From: Azolla caroliniana
Taxonomy: Eukaryota > Polypodiophyta
Direction of reading: 5' to 3'
NCBI GenBank assembly: GCA_043228905.1
Contig: JBHGNT010000004.1
Coordinates: 6,510,001 to 6,574,000, forward strand
DNA: 64,000 bases
Shown here: positions 46,294 to 57,668 of the stretch, piece by piece
Position numbering within the stretch: position 1 is the stretch's first letter
How the letters are laid out: each line of letters begins with the position of its first letter
Made by a program: the position numbers and the translations under genes
The notes under the pieces: model-generated
Database searches by the model: none
The model's input: the letters and a program-made list of their open reading frames with translations, nothing else
Told to the model about the DNA's origin: nothing

Positions 46294-47895
46294 ATGCGGA
46301 GCGATTTCTCATCCTATTCCTCCTCCGCAGCTGATGATGGCGATGATCTGAGGAACCCCAGTTTCTCGGCAACAGAATGTATGCAGGGACTAGCCCAGAA
46401 ACGCAGCCAACAAATCGATTTTGAACTCCAAGATTACATTCAAGTCTCTGGTTCATCATCCCCATCACCTTCATCTTCTCCTTCAACCGTTTCAAACAAA
46501 TTGTCATCATCTTCATCATCGTCTTCAACTTCAACTTCTTCTCTGTCATATTCTGCTCAATCTCATGGTAAAGAAGAGACAGAAAACTTCTTCTCGAGGA
46601 CATGGACGAATATCAAGAAGACTCGGCCATCAGTACTGCACGACCCTTCTCCTAAGATAAGAAACAGAGAGAGAACCAGACAGAGTCTTCAAGATTCTCA
46701 AGCAAATCGTTCTATTGATTCTGATTCTGTAGTTTCTCGTGACCTTCCTTCTCATCCCCGCGTTTGGAAACGAGCACTTCAGACAGAAAATTGTCAAGGT
46801 TAGCTAACAATTCATTTGCATTGAAAAATTTAGATATTTCTTCATGCCTTCTCTTTGGAAGTTGTGGAGAATAAGTTTGATCCATCAGACAGTTGTCTTT
46901 TTTTGTTCTCTCGGGTTTATATTGTCTGAATTGTCATTGGGTACATGTTCATTTCAATGATAATAAATATCTCCATGCAGAGAAAGTGTGCTTCTCAAGG
47001 CTAGCTACCATTTTTGCATTCAAGTTTATGCATTCATCTAAGCAGCAATAATTGTTAGAGAACTTTGATTTATTGTATAGATATTTCTAGGAAAAACACC
47101 AAGATACCCATAATGACCAGAATATCCCTATGACATTTGAAAAAACAACACTCTGGAGTGTTTAAAAATTGGCCAAAATATTACCGTTTTCAATTAACTC
47201 AGGCAAATACTCTAATCATTATGACTTACAATAATATTATTGTGAGTAGTATTGTGGGCTCTAATCATCACTCATAATTGTCTGGCTAGGGGTGTTTTCT
47301 GGGCTATGTAAGAAATGTTTAGCAATTGCTTCAGGAAACCTCCAAAGACTATAGGATAGTAAAAAAATACAATTTTAGAGATGCAATGCAATAAATCTAA
47401 GGAGAGTAATGTTTTATAGAGTAATAACTTTTGTGTTCATTTGTTTGATGTTAAGATTCATCGGTGGAAATATTCTTGGATCAGCTTCAATGTTCTAAAC
47501 GCTTAGTTGATGAGCCTTTTTATTATACAGAAAGTTTTGTCATCACATCATTCAATGTTCTAGCTTCAACTTATGCTAATCAACATAGATCACTATATCC
47601 ATATGTTCCGGATGTTCTTCTTTCCTGGGGTAGCAGGAAGATGAGAATTCTTCAGGAATTGGATTTTGCTTCCCCAGATATAATTTGCCTGCAGGTGCAA
47701 TGATAATTTTTCTACTGTCGTCTGTCTTTCACTATATCAATTATTGACATCAGGTTTATCATTTGCTGGGTAGGAAGTTGACAGATTTAGAGATTTGGCA
47801 GAAGAATTAACATCAAGAGGATATGTTGGATTGTTCAAGGTTTGCATTCCCATTTGACCCAAACAGAGGAAGTCCAAATTGTTTTAGTTTAGTTG

Positions 47896-47940
<45 letters not shown>

Positions 47941-50900
47941 AAAGATGTAGTCCACACTATGGAGAGTATCAGAAGTTCATAGTCTTGACTTTAGTATTTA
48001 ATGCAGTTGCGAACTGGAGCCATGCCAGATGGCTGTGCTATATTTTGGAGGAAAGCGAGGTAACATTTCTGAAGAGTAGATCAGGAGGATGAGCGAAATT
48101 TGCTATCTGACTGGAGCACTTATTTGCGTTCAGTATTTTGACTTTGTCATTACTTAGCATAACTGTGGTTATAAATATTTGCCACTATTGGAATGCATAG
48201 TGATAATAATGCATAATTGGTCTGTTATGATGTTGACAATGATGTTTACTCTTCTCTTCTTTAGCATTGATAGATAAGATCTGTGTAGTTCAATGTTGGG
48301 GCTTAGATTTTGCATCTTTACTGTTCTGAAGGACAAGATATCTTTGTCATATAAACTGAAGATATGAAAGTTTTTGACATGTGGAAGCTTAGGATTGTTT
48401 GCAATTAGGAAATGCAGTATTTAGGGTCAGGATAATGTGAATAAAGAACTGCAGTATTTTGTAATCGTATACCCTTGATATAATTTCAGGTTTCAGTTGC
48501 TACAAGAGAGGAGTTTTGAATTTTCTATGCTGGGCATGAGGAACAATGTTGCACAATTGTGTGTTCTAGAGGTAAGCCAATTATTATTTTCTTGATTATC
48601 ATCTACTTGGTTTCACCAATTAAATATATATTCATTCATTTTCCAGCTGGTTAAGCCTGGGATTATAAATGCCCAAAGCTCTGTACTCAGGATGGCAGAG
48701 AGCATCCATAATCGTCGTCTGATAGTTGGAAACATACATGTACTTTTCAATCCCAAGAGAGGTGAAATAAAACTTGGTCAGGTGAAATTTTTTAAACTCT
48801 AATTGCATCCCTGATGCAGTATATGTCTTCATTCTCTGTATGGATACTGCATAATGCGATTCAAGATTTCTTATTCAAACTTTTTTCTTTGTTGAACAGT
48901 GTCGTGCCTTTTTGGAGCAAGTTCATAACATGTCCAGTGTCTGGCAAGGGGCTCCTGTTGTTATTGGTGGTGATTTCAACAGCACACCATCAGTAGGTCT
49001 TTTAATCCTCTATGATCAAATAATACTGTCTTTGTGAATTGGAACATAGGGCCCTCATATTCCTTTGTGGTGAATATATATGGACATCGACAATTTGTGT
49101 AGAGTGTCTCTCTGAAATAAAGTTTGACATTAGCGAAATGAGTACATGTGATTGGAAAGTTCCCTGTAGACTTTCTAACTAGTTTTAAATGTTGGGTTTG
49201 ACATTAGCTAAATGAGTACATGTGATTGGAAAGTTCCCTATAGACATTCAATTAGTTTTAAATGGCGGAGTTTGATCAAGACGAATTTCCAAGTCAAGTT
49301 TTCTCCATATTAACCAGATGAAATACCTCCTGAATGTAACTGCCCCTAACTGACATTGGTAGTACCTCTCTTATATGCCTAAATGTCTGTAGATACATAA
49401 TAGCATGCTTGTTGTGGTCTGGGTAGCTACTTTTTAAGTGCTCACATTCATCCTCAAATCTAAAGTTAAAGTTTGTGATTGATTTGTTTTCCATTTAATG
49501 CACAGAGTGCAGTGTACAAATTTCTTGCAACATCTACGGTACAATTTACCAACATAAAGCTATCCACAGATTTATTTGGCAAGCTAGTGTTACACTCTTT
49601 ATAATTCTTGCTAGCTAGTGTTACAGCTAGATTTGTCAAATTTGGATCGTAGATATCTATCAGGGCAAGCTGTGGAGACAGCAGTTGATTACAAGCTGTT
49701 ACGGTAACTTTATATCTCGTTTTTCCATTTGTAGTGAACTAAAATTGTCCCCAGGTGTATCTCTTACTTGTTGGTGTAAGTTTTAAAACTATTTGTGTTT
49801 TTAACCTTAGGAAGGCGTCATTGCAACATGAACACTTGAAAGAGTCACATGAAATTTCTTTAAGATCTCATGGAACCACACAAATCGAAGAAAACGAGCT
49901 CTCAATACAGAACGAGGTGGGTTCTTTTTACGGATGTAAATGTACTTAAGATTACTGTATTTGAAAAATCTAAAGGTAGCATCTTGATTCTTCTTTTGAT
50001 AGAGGGCTGGTGAATGGTTTACAAGTGTAGCTTCCACACTGTCTGCCAAATCAGGAAGAGGTATTGTTAGATAAATTTTAGTGACACCCTATTTGTTGAC
50101 GTAGCTACTATTGTGCTAACCTAAGTGTTCTAGTACATAATATAACTCAGAAGAATTGGACGTCTCAGATGGTAACTTGGAGAACTGTAATCAGAGCGAG
50201 GGTAGATCAATGAAATCCTCTGTAAAGCATACAGAGATAAAATTGGAAGAATCACATTACTCTGCATCAAGTGGTTCAGAACATCTTGTAGCAGGAAGAT
50301 GCAACCTATCAATTACCGAATCAAACATTCAACAAGGAAAATGTAGTCAATGGGCGACGTCTGATTATACAGATACACACTCCACAGATAATAAATATTG
50401 TTCTCTTGCATCTGGAGTTTCCGAGGATGATGTAAGGGTTCAAGAAAAACCCAAATGGGAATTGGAAGAGTTGAGGGTGGCCACTGGAAAGATTGATTGC
50501 ACAGTGATGCATCATAATCTGAACCTTTGCAGTGTGTACTCAGAAGTTCCGGTATATATATATATGTATTTGGGTTTCTTTTCTTAGATTGCTTGTATGT
50601 AATTTTATTTGATATTCTTTCCTTTTGTTATGATCAATGAATCATATAGGGGCAACCTAATACACGTGATGCCATTGGGGAACCCCTCCTAACTACTTGC
50701 CATAAGGAGTTTACAGGAACTGTGGACTACATTTGGTAAGTAAACTCCGGGTAGTTTTTTTTTTGTGATATCAACTTCAAGCCAAGTTAGATAATTGTTT
50801 CTGCTAATGGCCACAAGTCCACATGAATATTTTTTGTGGCATGTTTGTACAAGCTTCAAATGTCTTCTTAAATAGGTATAGAACAGTTTTTGCATGTCTC

Positions 50901-51846
50901 CTATACATCTCTTGAGAACCTTTGGCTTATGGGCTCTTCTTGGTGTCCCCTTGTTATGAAACTTCTCATGTGCACATGTTCATATGTGAGCTCCTTACAT
51001 GCAAATAGAAATGTGTATGGGCATGATTGAAGTAGGTTCTAAATTTTTGGCCATTGATAGGCCATTGCAAGCATTTCTCAATGTATGTGATTGTAGATGG
51101 ATATATGTAACTTGTTAAGTGGTGATGTCTTAATGTTTGAACATGTAATCTTCTTTTGTAGCATGGAAAAAGTATAGTCAAATGATGCCCAGAATGTGAA
51201 ATGCGCGATTTTTAAGGTATCCTGGTATTAGTGATGACTTACTGATATAATAAATTGATATCATCATAGACGTTGGATGGTAGATCATTCTGATAGCCTT
51301 TACAAAGGCATGCCATGAGAGTGTACTCGTGATGCTGTCTTGTTGAAGTAGAGATAAGCAGGGAGTGTTATCTATGTGGTGATGTCTGGGTTGCAGATGC
51401 CTGATTCTCTTGTCATGGGTTTTAATGTTCACCCTGAACTATTATGTAGTATATGTGAAGAAAAATGCAGAATAAAGATGGATACTGAGTGAAATGGAGA
51501 AAGATTACAATGTTTTTAACAGGATGATATTCAACTCTGGTTATCTACATGATATGAACAAATTTTATCATCAGAATTTCCATAAAATTGTGTTTTTAGA
51601 TAACACTGTTGGAACATTTTCAGGCGCAGTGATGGACTGAAGACAATGAAGGTGCTAGACACAGTTCCATCAAATATATTTGCAAGAAATAAGGGTCTTC
51701 CTCTAAAGGTTAGAACTCTTTCTAATGTAGTTATAGATTTTGCATATATAGGCCTACAAGTAAGGTGATTTCTGTACTTGTATCAGTTGTGGGGAAGTGA
51801 TCATCTGCCTATTTCATGTGAGCTAGCATTTGCTCAGGAGATTTGA
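46294..51846 (+). CDS. CCR4-6: CCR4-like exonuclease/deadenylase (CCR4 homolog 6-like)
   Basis: Fifteen exons: 46294-46798, 47456-47694, 47774-47839, 48007-48059, 48490-48571, 48647-48781, 48900-48992, 49506-49538, 49627-49703, 49811-49916, 50003-50060, 50151-50551, 50650-50735, 51624-51708 and 51787-51846; all in frame, 692 aa. An N-terminal Ser-rich region is followed by the endonuclease/exonuclease/phosphatase fold. Asn202 lies in SFNVLAS, Glu249 in CLQEVD, Asp385 and Asn387 in GGDFNSTP, and Asp678-His679 in GSDHLP; VDYIW is also present. All catalytic residues are kept, so it should be an active Mg2+-dependent 3'-5' poly(A) nuclease. A poorly conserved, acidic insert of about 180 residues (exons 10-13) splits the fold, as I recall for Arabidopsis homolog 6. 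An acceptor-like GTGCAG just upstream (46272) suggests a 5'-UTR or extra N-terminal exon, so the start could move. Confidence 0.9.
49123..49260 (+). repeat. 74-bp tandem duplication in CCR4-like intron 7
   Basis: TTTGACATTAGC.AAATGAG followed by TACATGTGATTGGAAAGTTC occurs at 49123 and 49197, entirely within the intron between exons 7 and 8. Confidence 0.85.
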
Positions 51847-53039
51847 TTATCAGTACACTTTCAGAGGGAAAATTATATTTTAGAGGTATCTTAAGATGAA
51901 GGCCTGAAACCTTCCGGTGCTAGACGATCATCTATGATATGACAACTGTTGGTTGAAATTGTGTAATCATGGCCTTAGTGATCAACTGCGTTGTAGAAGC
52001 AGTTTTTACTTCTGTATTGATGTCCTCAGAATGCCATGTTACTGAAGTAACTGCAACTGCTGTATTGGATGTTTGGGGAATGTGATGGAATATTTTTATT
52101 GAAGTACAGGGCATGCAAGAGGGAGGTCTGAAATTGGAGAATATGATTATTTAGGTTATACCTTGTATCCAATTGCAGTTTCTTGTAAAAGAATTATACA
52201 TTATCAAGGTGGAATGTTGTATTTCATAAATGGATCCATCTGTCTAGAACAATAAATACTAATGGGGTGCTTCTGTATTGTGTTTACTGCCTGCCAAAAT
52301 GAGCTTTAATTAAGTTGAATATCATAGATAAGTGCGTGAAATTTAAGTTTACCCAACAATATCTGTGGAATTGCAAGATTCATCAAAATTGCGAACTTCA
52401 ATCATGTCAGAATTGTGATATGGTTTCAATGTACTTCAACACATCAGTAACAGTTATTTTCAATAGAGCTACTATGCATGATCAACCAGGATGTACTACT
52501 ATGTTTTCTTATGTTTATGTAAGGGTTATAGAAGAGAAACTTAACATTGAGACTAACAATAGGTTTGAGCAAAACAGTCACATGGTAGTGCGGCAGATAT
52601 ATGTGTGTGGGTGAACCATTGGGGTTATGTTCCACAAGATGATGATTGAGAAGGGAAGATGTGATAAACTAAGATAAATTTTTGCAGATTTTAATATACA
52701 AACAATTGTATTTGACTTTACTGTTCTTAATAAATCTTAATGCATATCAAGTTTGATAGGTTTTTAAACAATAGGTGTTAAGGCATTACATGACAACCAT
52801 GATGTTATGGTCGAATCAGTCAAACTTTGCAGTTTGTCCACTAGTATTGTCGACAACATTTGAAGAGTGAAAAATAAACTACAGATAACACAAGGGCAAT
52901 TAATATATCAAGAGCATGAAAATTGTGACTTTCAAAGTCGATGAAACTCATGTCAACAGCGAATAATCAAAACATAAGTAATTAAAAAACGAAAATCCTG
53001 CCTCTTCACTTTCGTCCAACACATTATAAACCACTCATT
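51847..53039. other. CCR4-like 3' UTR and intergenic DNA
   Basis: AT-rich. The frame at 52315-52614 has no recognised domain. The first few hundred bases are probably the 3' UTR. Confidence 0.4.
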
Positions 53040-53501
53040 TAACAATCGGCAACGGTTCAGTTTGGTTTGAGAGGGTCCAAACTGTTTAAATGTTTTAAAA
53101 CTTGAACTGAACTGAACCACGAAACCGTTAAACCAAACCGGTAAACATTATTCAAAACGTTAAACCATTAAACCATAAAAACCGCAGTTTCATGGTTCGG
53201 TTTCGGTTTTCAACATAGGTCAAAATTTTAATTTTCTAAAATTTATAATATTTTATTTTAAATTTAAAGATGTTCCTAAAATGTGAGAATAAGGTCTAAA
53301 AATGAAAAGATTGTTTAAAAACAAAATTTTAAAATTTTAGATATTTTGGAAATTTTAGAAAAAAAAAACAAAAAACTGTTTAACCGTTTAAACCGCGGGG
53401 TTTGACTGTTGAAACCAAACCGAACTGTTAATAAAAACCTAAACCTGAACCAAGCCATTAAACCACGATTTCGCGGTTTGGTGAACCCTTGCTGATTGTT
53501 A
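53040..53501. mobile_element. hAT-like element with perfect 8-bp target duplication
   Basis: 462 bp. The left end is TAACAATCGGCAACGGTTCA and the right end TGAACCCTTGCTGATTGTTA; the inverted ends match except at a few positions. The identical 8-mer CACTCATT flanks it at 53032-53039 and 53502-53509. The interior, rich in AAACCAAACCG and AAATTTTAAAATTTT, is homologous in inverse orientation to 5880-6244. There is no transposase frame, so it is non-autonomous and probably the youngest member in this window. Confidence 0.85.
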
Positions 53502-53509
53502 CACTCATT

Positions 53510-56500
53510 TACCAATCCTAATTCAAAAGAATAAAAGAGCCAATGTGAATGGTATCAAAGAGGCACAATGCAAGCTGCATTTGATTAATGAAGGCGTCCA
53601 CCAAAATATATACGCTCTACATAACTAATTATGAAGCTAGAGCTGCTAATTTTATTTTCTTCTAATTAAATGGCAATATCTTCATTTTCTCTATTTTTGG
53701 CCCAATTTATATTGATTCTTTGTTGTTGCCATGATCCTTGAAACTAGAATTAGCAAGCAAACCGAGGAAGATAACAAAATGCCAAAGGTACACCTCGTGT
53801 CTATCTTCAACCAAACAAGAATTAAGGGTAGCAAGGAGATCTGTTAAATGGAAGGTTTAGAGCATGCTTCTGCATTCGGCTGCAATCTGCATCCGTAGAT
53901 CAATGTAGACCTGTTAACATTTCTACTCTTGTATGAGCAATTGCATCCCTTCTTCAAGGATTTGTATCAAGTACACAGCTCACATCATAATTTATCTATT
54001 CTTCAAAGCTCTGACCTACAGACACCATGTGTAGGGTTTGAAGAAATATATGCAACTCCAATTCTCCTCTTCTAAACAAGTACATCTCTCTCACATTCTA
54101 GATGCATGCATCCTCTCTTCACTTTTTCATGTGAATATGATAATGTAGACATTTAACATTGAGGGGTTTCAGAAGCAAGAGAACAAGGAAGATGGGAGGT
54201 CTCAATGATAGGGGCATCACATGTACTTAGATGAAAGTAATAATAACATATCTTTGACAAAGGCATTCGAGAGTTCAGAATCAGACAATGCACATCAAGA
54301 TGGAACATATTCATAAAAAAGAATTCGCTTCTAATCCAACAATAGGTTTTTTTATGAATTTGAATGATTGGTTAAGGCAATTTTGATATCCATGTTTTAT
54401 TTATTTAGTTTTAAAACAGTATCACACTATTACATTTGAGATATATAGAGAAACCAAACACCTTTTGTGATGAAAGAAGCAATGAAAGGTCATTACCAAT
54501 AATAGTGTTTATTGAAAACAAAATGGGTTGATAACAAGCTTTCCCTTCTAAAAAACTGCTCTGTATCTTCTACCTTAAACCCTCCTACATTTTTGCCTAA
54601 GCCCATGCTTCTTGAAATAATGTTGCTCAATTTCAGCCTTCCAAACAAACCTGTGTAATTTAAATCATCTCTCTAAAGCTATACACATGCCAGTTTTTAT
54701 GACCCATAAGACCTCGGACACACTTGAAAAATTGATGTGGGTCATTAACCCATTATCACATTTTGTTGGGAAACATTCCTAACACAAATGTAATAGTATC
54801 AATTGCTTCACCTAGTCTGGCTACCAGGTTATATGATGATAAAAGATGTTCACTGGGTAAAGACTCTAAGCACAAGTTAGTTTAGGGTTGACATCTGCAC
54901 ACCAGGTTAGGTTAAAACTGGTCGAGCTACATATTGGTTTAGGGTTAGAATTGGAAACAACTATCATATCAGCTTCGACGCTTGTCATCGATTTCAAAAA
55001 GGGAGTTTCAAATATGTAACCATTAAGGAACCAACCCATTTATGATAACATGATTTCCCCTGATCCTAAACATCATATGCTTGTTAGATAATCGCACTTC
55101 ACTTTGCAAGTGAAAGAACGCTATTGTTGGGACAGATTTTCAAAAGAACATTCCAATTTCTTACACAAAATAAGTAATTTGGCTAGATATTAAACACAAA
55201 GCCGAGTATAAAAACATTCAATATAGAATTACTGTATCTATGTACCACAAAGAGGCTATAAGAAGCCTTCCACGTTTGAAAATGTGTAACATCAGCACAT
55301 TTCCATAATATCAGCATAACATGCTAGCCAAATCATCTGAATGCCAGAATGCATCGCTAGAATTTCAAATGATGATTCTGAATTTCACAGGCAAACAATC
55401 TTATAAGATATGAGCACAAAACACTGCGGCATTGAAAAAGTAAGGAAGGAGCTGTAAATTCTCATTCATTTTCAGGAACAAAACAATTATTCTAATCCTA
55501 AACATGATATCTTTGTTAGTTTCTCTAAGGCTTTACAAGTTGATAAAAGATTTCCATGGCCAGAATTTAATAGCACTAGTAATTGCAACTAGATAGTAAT
55601 CAGACAATGCAAAGGCACTCATCTGGGAAGTACTCTTGCTGTAATGACATAAATAATTGCAAATAGATAGTAATCAAACAATGCATTGGCACTAAGTTCA
55701 GAGTTCACTTGCTGTAATGTGTAGGAGAGCTTGCTCATTTTTCCTGACCTCATGAAAATGCTTGAAAAAGTTCAAGGTTATCCTGTGAATGGAAAGCAAC
55801 ACAGACTTTCACAAGATGATTACCATTCCCAACGCAGATTTTCACAAGATGATTACCATTTGTAACTATTAGCGTACTATATTTTTTCCAAGAAAACAAT
55901 ATTTCTCCTAATCCCACACAAGATGATATGCTTTCCGAGTCTTAAGAGTACAAAGGAATTAAAGAAGAAAAAGGCATTGCTGATAAAGATATATCTGATA
56001 TGGTGGAGAACTATACAAAGCCTTAATCAAAATTGGGAATATTTGGGTCATTTCCCTAAACATGACGTACTTTCAAATAAAAACAATACTTGTTTTTCAC
56101 CTATAATCAAAGCGAAAGGAATAAAACAACAGAAACTTTCCGACAGGAGAAGTAAAAGGTCACAAGAGTTAGTATGCGTCAAAAGAAGAAGAAACAAGTG
56201 TATGAATTGCCTTAATCTCTTTCATTTTGGCACTAAAAAGCAAAGGATTGATTCAGCAAAGGAAAGAAAGAAAAACATGATATGAAAGTTACTACACAAA
56301 AGATGATGAAGAAGCAAAATAACCAGTGTATAAATCCTCCCAAAACCTCATTTAACACAGAAAACAAGTCTTTTTCAGCTAATGTATGAGCAGACGAGGA
56401 CCAATTCGGCAAGGGGAGGCGATGAAGAGTTTTTACAGTTGTCTGTATGTAAATTCCAGAATTTCCATGGTTTTTCAGCATACAAAGGATGGGTAATTCT

Positions 56501-56580
56501 TGACAAGTTATTAAACAGAAAGGGGTTTGATTTGAGCAAGGAAAAGGCAAAAAGAAAAGAAAAAAAAGGAAAGATCTGAC
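53510..56580. other. intergenic, no gene recognised
   Basis: AT-rich with short local duplications: TAATTGCAA.TAGATAGTAATC at 55580 and 55654 (74-bp offset), and TTTCACAAGATGATTACCAT near 55805 and 55840. The plus frame 55923-56285 is Lys-rich and has no domain. Confidence 0.45.
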
Positions 56581-56641
56581 AGTTACCGATGCAGGAGAAG
56601 GGAGAGTGTAGAAAATATTGCTTGAGCAAGCTATCACTCCT

Positions 56642-57109
56642 TCATTTCTGGAGCACTTTGACGACCTCGATACCCATGGAGCGGGCAGTTCCCATGATGG
56701 ATTTACAGATGGCTTCGAGGGAGAGGTACTGGGCGAGGGGGTCAGCCTGCTTGATCTTGGCGATCTCGAAGACATGTTTCATGGTGACTTGACCGACAAG
56801 CTGGTGGCCAGGCTTGCGACTGGCGAGCTGGAGGCCGGCGGCTTTCTTGAGGAAGTAAGAGACGGTGGGGGACTTGACAGTGAACTCGAAGCTGTTGTCT
56901 TTGTAGGCGGTGATGATGACGGACATGGGGACATCAGGTTTGATGTGCTGCGTGCGGGCATTGAAGTCCTTGCAGAAGGCCATTATGTTGAGGCGGTGCT
57001 GCCCCAGGGCCGGCCCCACGGGGGCCACGGCTTTGGCTTGCCCCGCCATGACTGTCAGACGGATGAGAGCAGAGACTTGCCTCTCCGCCATGGACACAGA
57101 CAGAAACAC
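56642..57109 (-). CDS. MRPL11: mitochondrial large-subunit ribosomal protein uL11m
   Basis: Single uninterrupted exon of 155 aa, or 149 aa from the second ATG at 57091, which gives the more family-like start MAERQVSALIRLTVMAGQAK. It continues with VAPVGPALGQHRLNIMAFCK, DFNARTQHIKPDVPMSVIIT, AYKDNSFEFTVKSPTVSYFL and KKAAG. The C-terminal RNA-binding domain includes VTMKHVFEIAKIKQADPLAQ, LEAICKSIMGTARSMGIEVV and a final Lys. The AFCKDFNART and ICKSIMGTA versions are those of plant mitochondrial L11, not plastid or cytosolic L12. uL11 binds the GTPase-associated centre of 23S rRNA. The coding DNA is much richer in G/C, mainly at third positions, than its AT-rich surroundings, and this produces a long false frame on the other strand. 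Confidence 0.93.
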   Translation of the reverse strand: MFLSVSMAERQVSALIRLTVMAGQAKAVAPVGPALGQHRLNIMAFCKDFNARTQHIKPDVPMSVIITAYKDNSFEFTVKSPTVSYFLKKAAGLQLASRKPGHQLVGQVTMKHVFEIAKIKQADPLAQYLSLEAICKSIMGTARSMGIEVVKVLQK

Positions 57110-57275
57110 AGAGACAGTCAGAGACAGAAGAAGAAACAGAAGATGAAGAAGAAGGAGAAACAGAGGACTTTTTAGGGCAGTTAAGTATATGTATTGTATT
57201 TGTTAGGTATGTATATTCTTCAAAGAAAGGAGGAGGTTTTTCTCCGAGAGAGTTTGAAAAACAGGGGGGTTCATC

Positions 57276-57292
57276 ATAAATTATATAATGGG
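57276..57292 (-). promoter_or_regulatory. TATA box for uL11m gene
   Basis: The minus strand reads CCCATTATATAATTTATG about 170-180 bp upstream of the ATG at 57109. It is the only strong TATA-like element between the start codon and the minisatellite. Confidence 0.5.
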
Positions 57293-57329
57293 TGATTTCA
57301 AAACCCATCTCCTCCTCCTACATCGTAGA

Positions 57330-57668
57330 TCCATCCATCGATCAACTTATCGATCAATCGATTGATCGTGGGTCTTAAAGCTCTAGGTTTATCATATCGA
57401 TCGATCGATTGTGGGTAGAGCTCTAGCTCGATCGTATCGATTGATCAATTGTGGGTAGAGTTCTAGGTTGATCATGTCGATGGATCGTGGGTAGCACTCT
57501 AGGTTTATCGTATCGATCGATCGATTGTGGATAGAGCTCTAAGTTGATCAAATCGACCGATCGATTATGGGTAGAGCTTTGGGTTGATCGTATCGATTGA
57601 TTGATTGTGGGTAGAGCTCTACTTTGATTGTATCGGTCGATCGATCGTGGGTGGAGCTCTCGATTGCC
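57330..57668. repeat. 40-bp minisatellite upstream of uL11m gene
   Basis: Eight units with GTGGGTAGAGCTCTAGGTTG-type cores start at 57368, 57411, 57451, 57487, 57526, 57567, 57607 and 57647 (periods 36-43). Each is linked by (ATCG)n or GATCGATCGATT runs. The GATCGATC stretches are palindromic and supply many GATC sites. Confidence 0.93.

Noticed and set aside
55923-56285. 120-codon plus-strand frame
   Set aside because: Lys/Arg/Ser-rich low-information text with no motif or splice support.
56618-57175. Long plus-strand frame (185 codons)
   Set aside because: Antisense shadow of the GC-rich uL11m exon; lack of A/T-rich stops in that strand explains it.
57330-57668. CRISPR array
   Set aside because: Regular repeats without unique spacers, in a plant nuclear context; it is a minisatellite.
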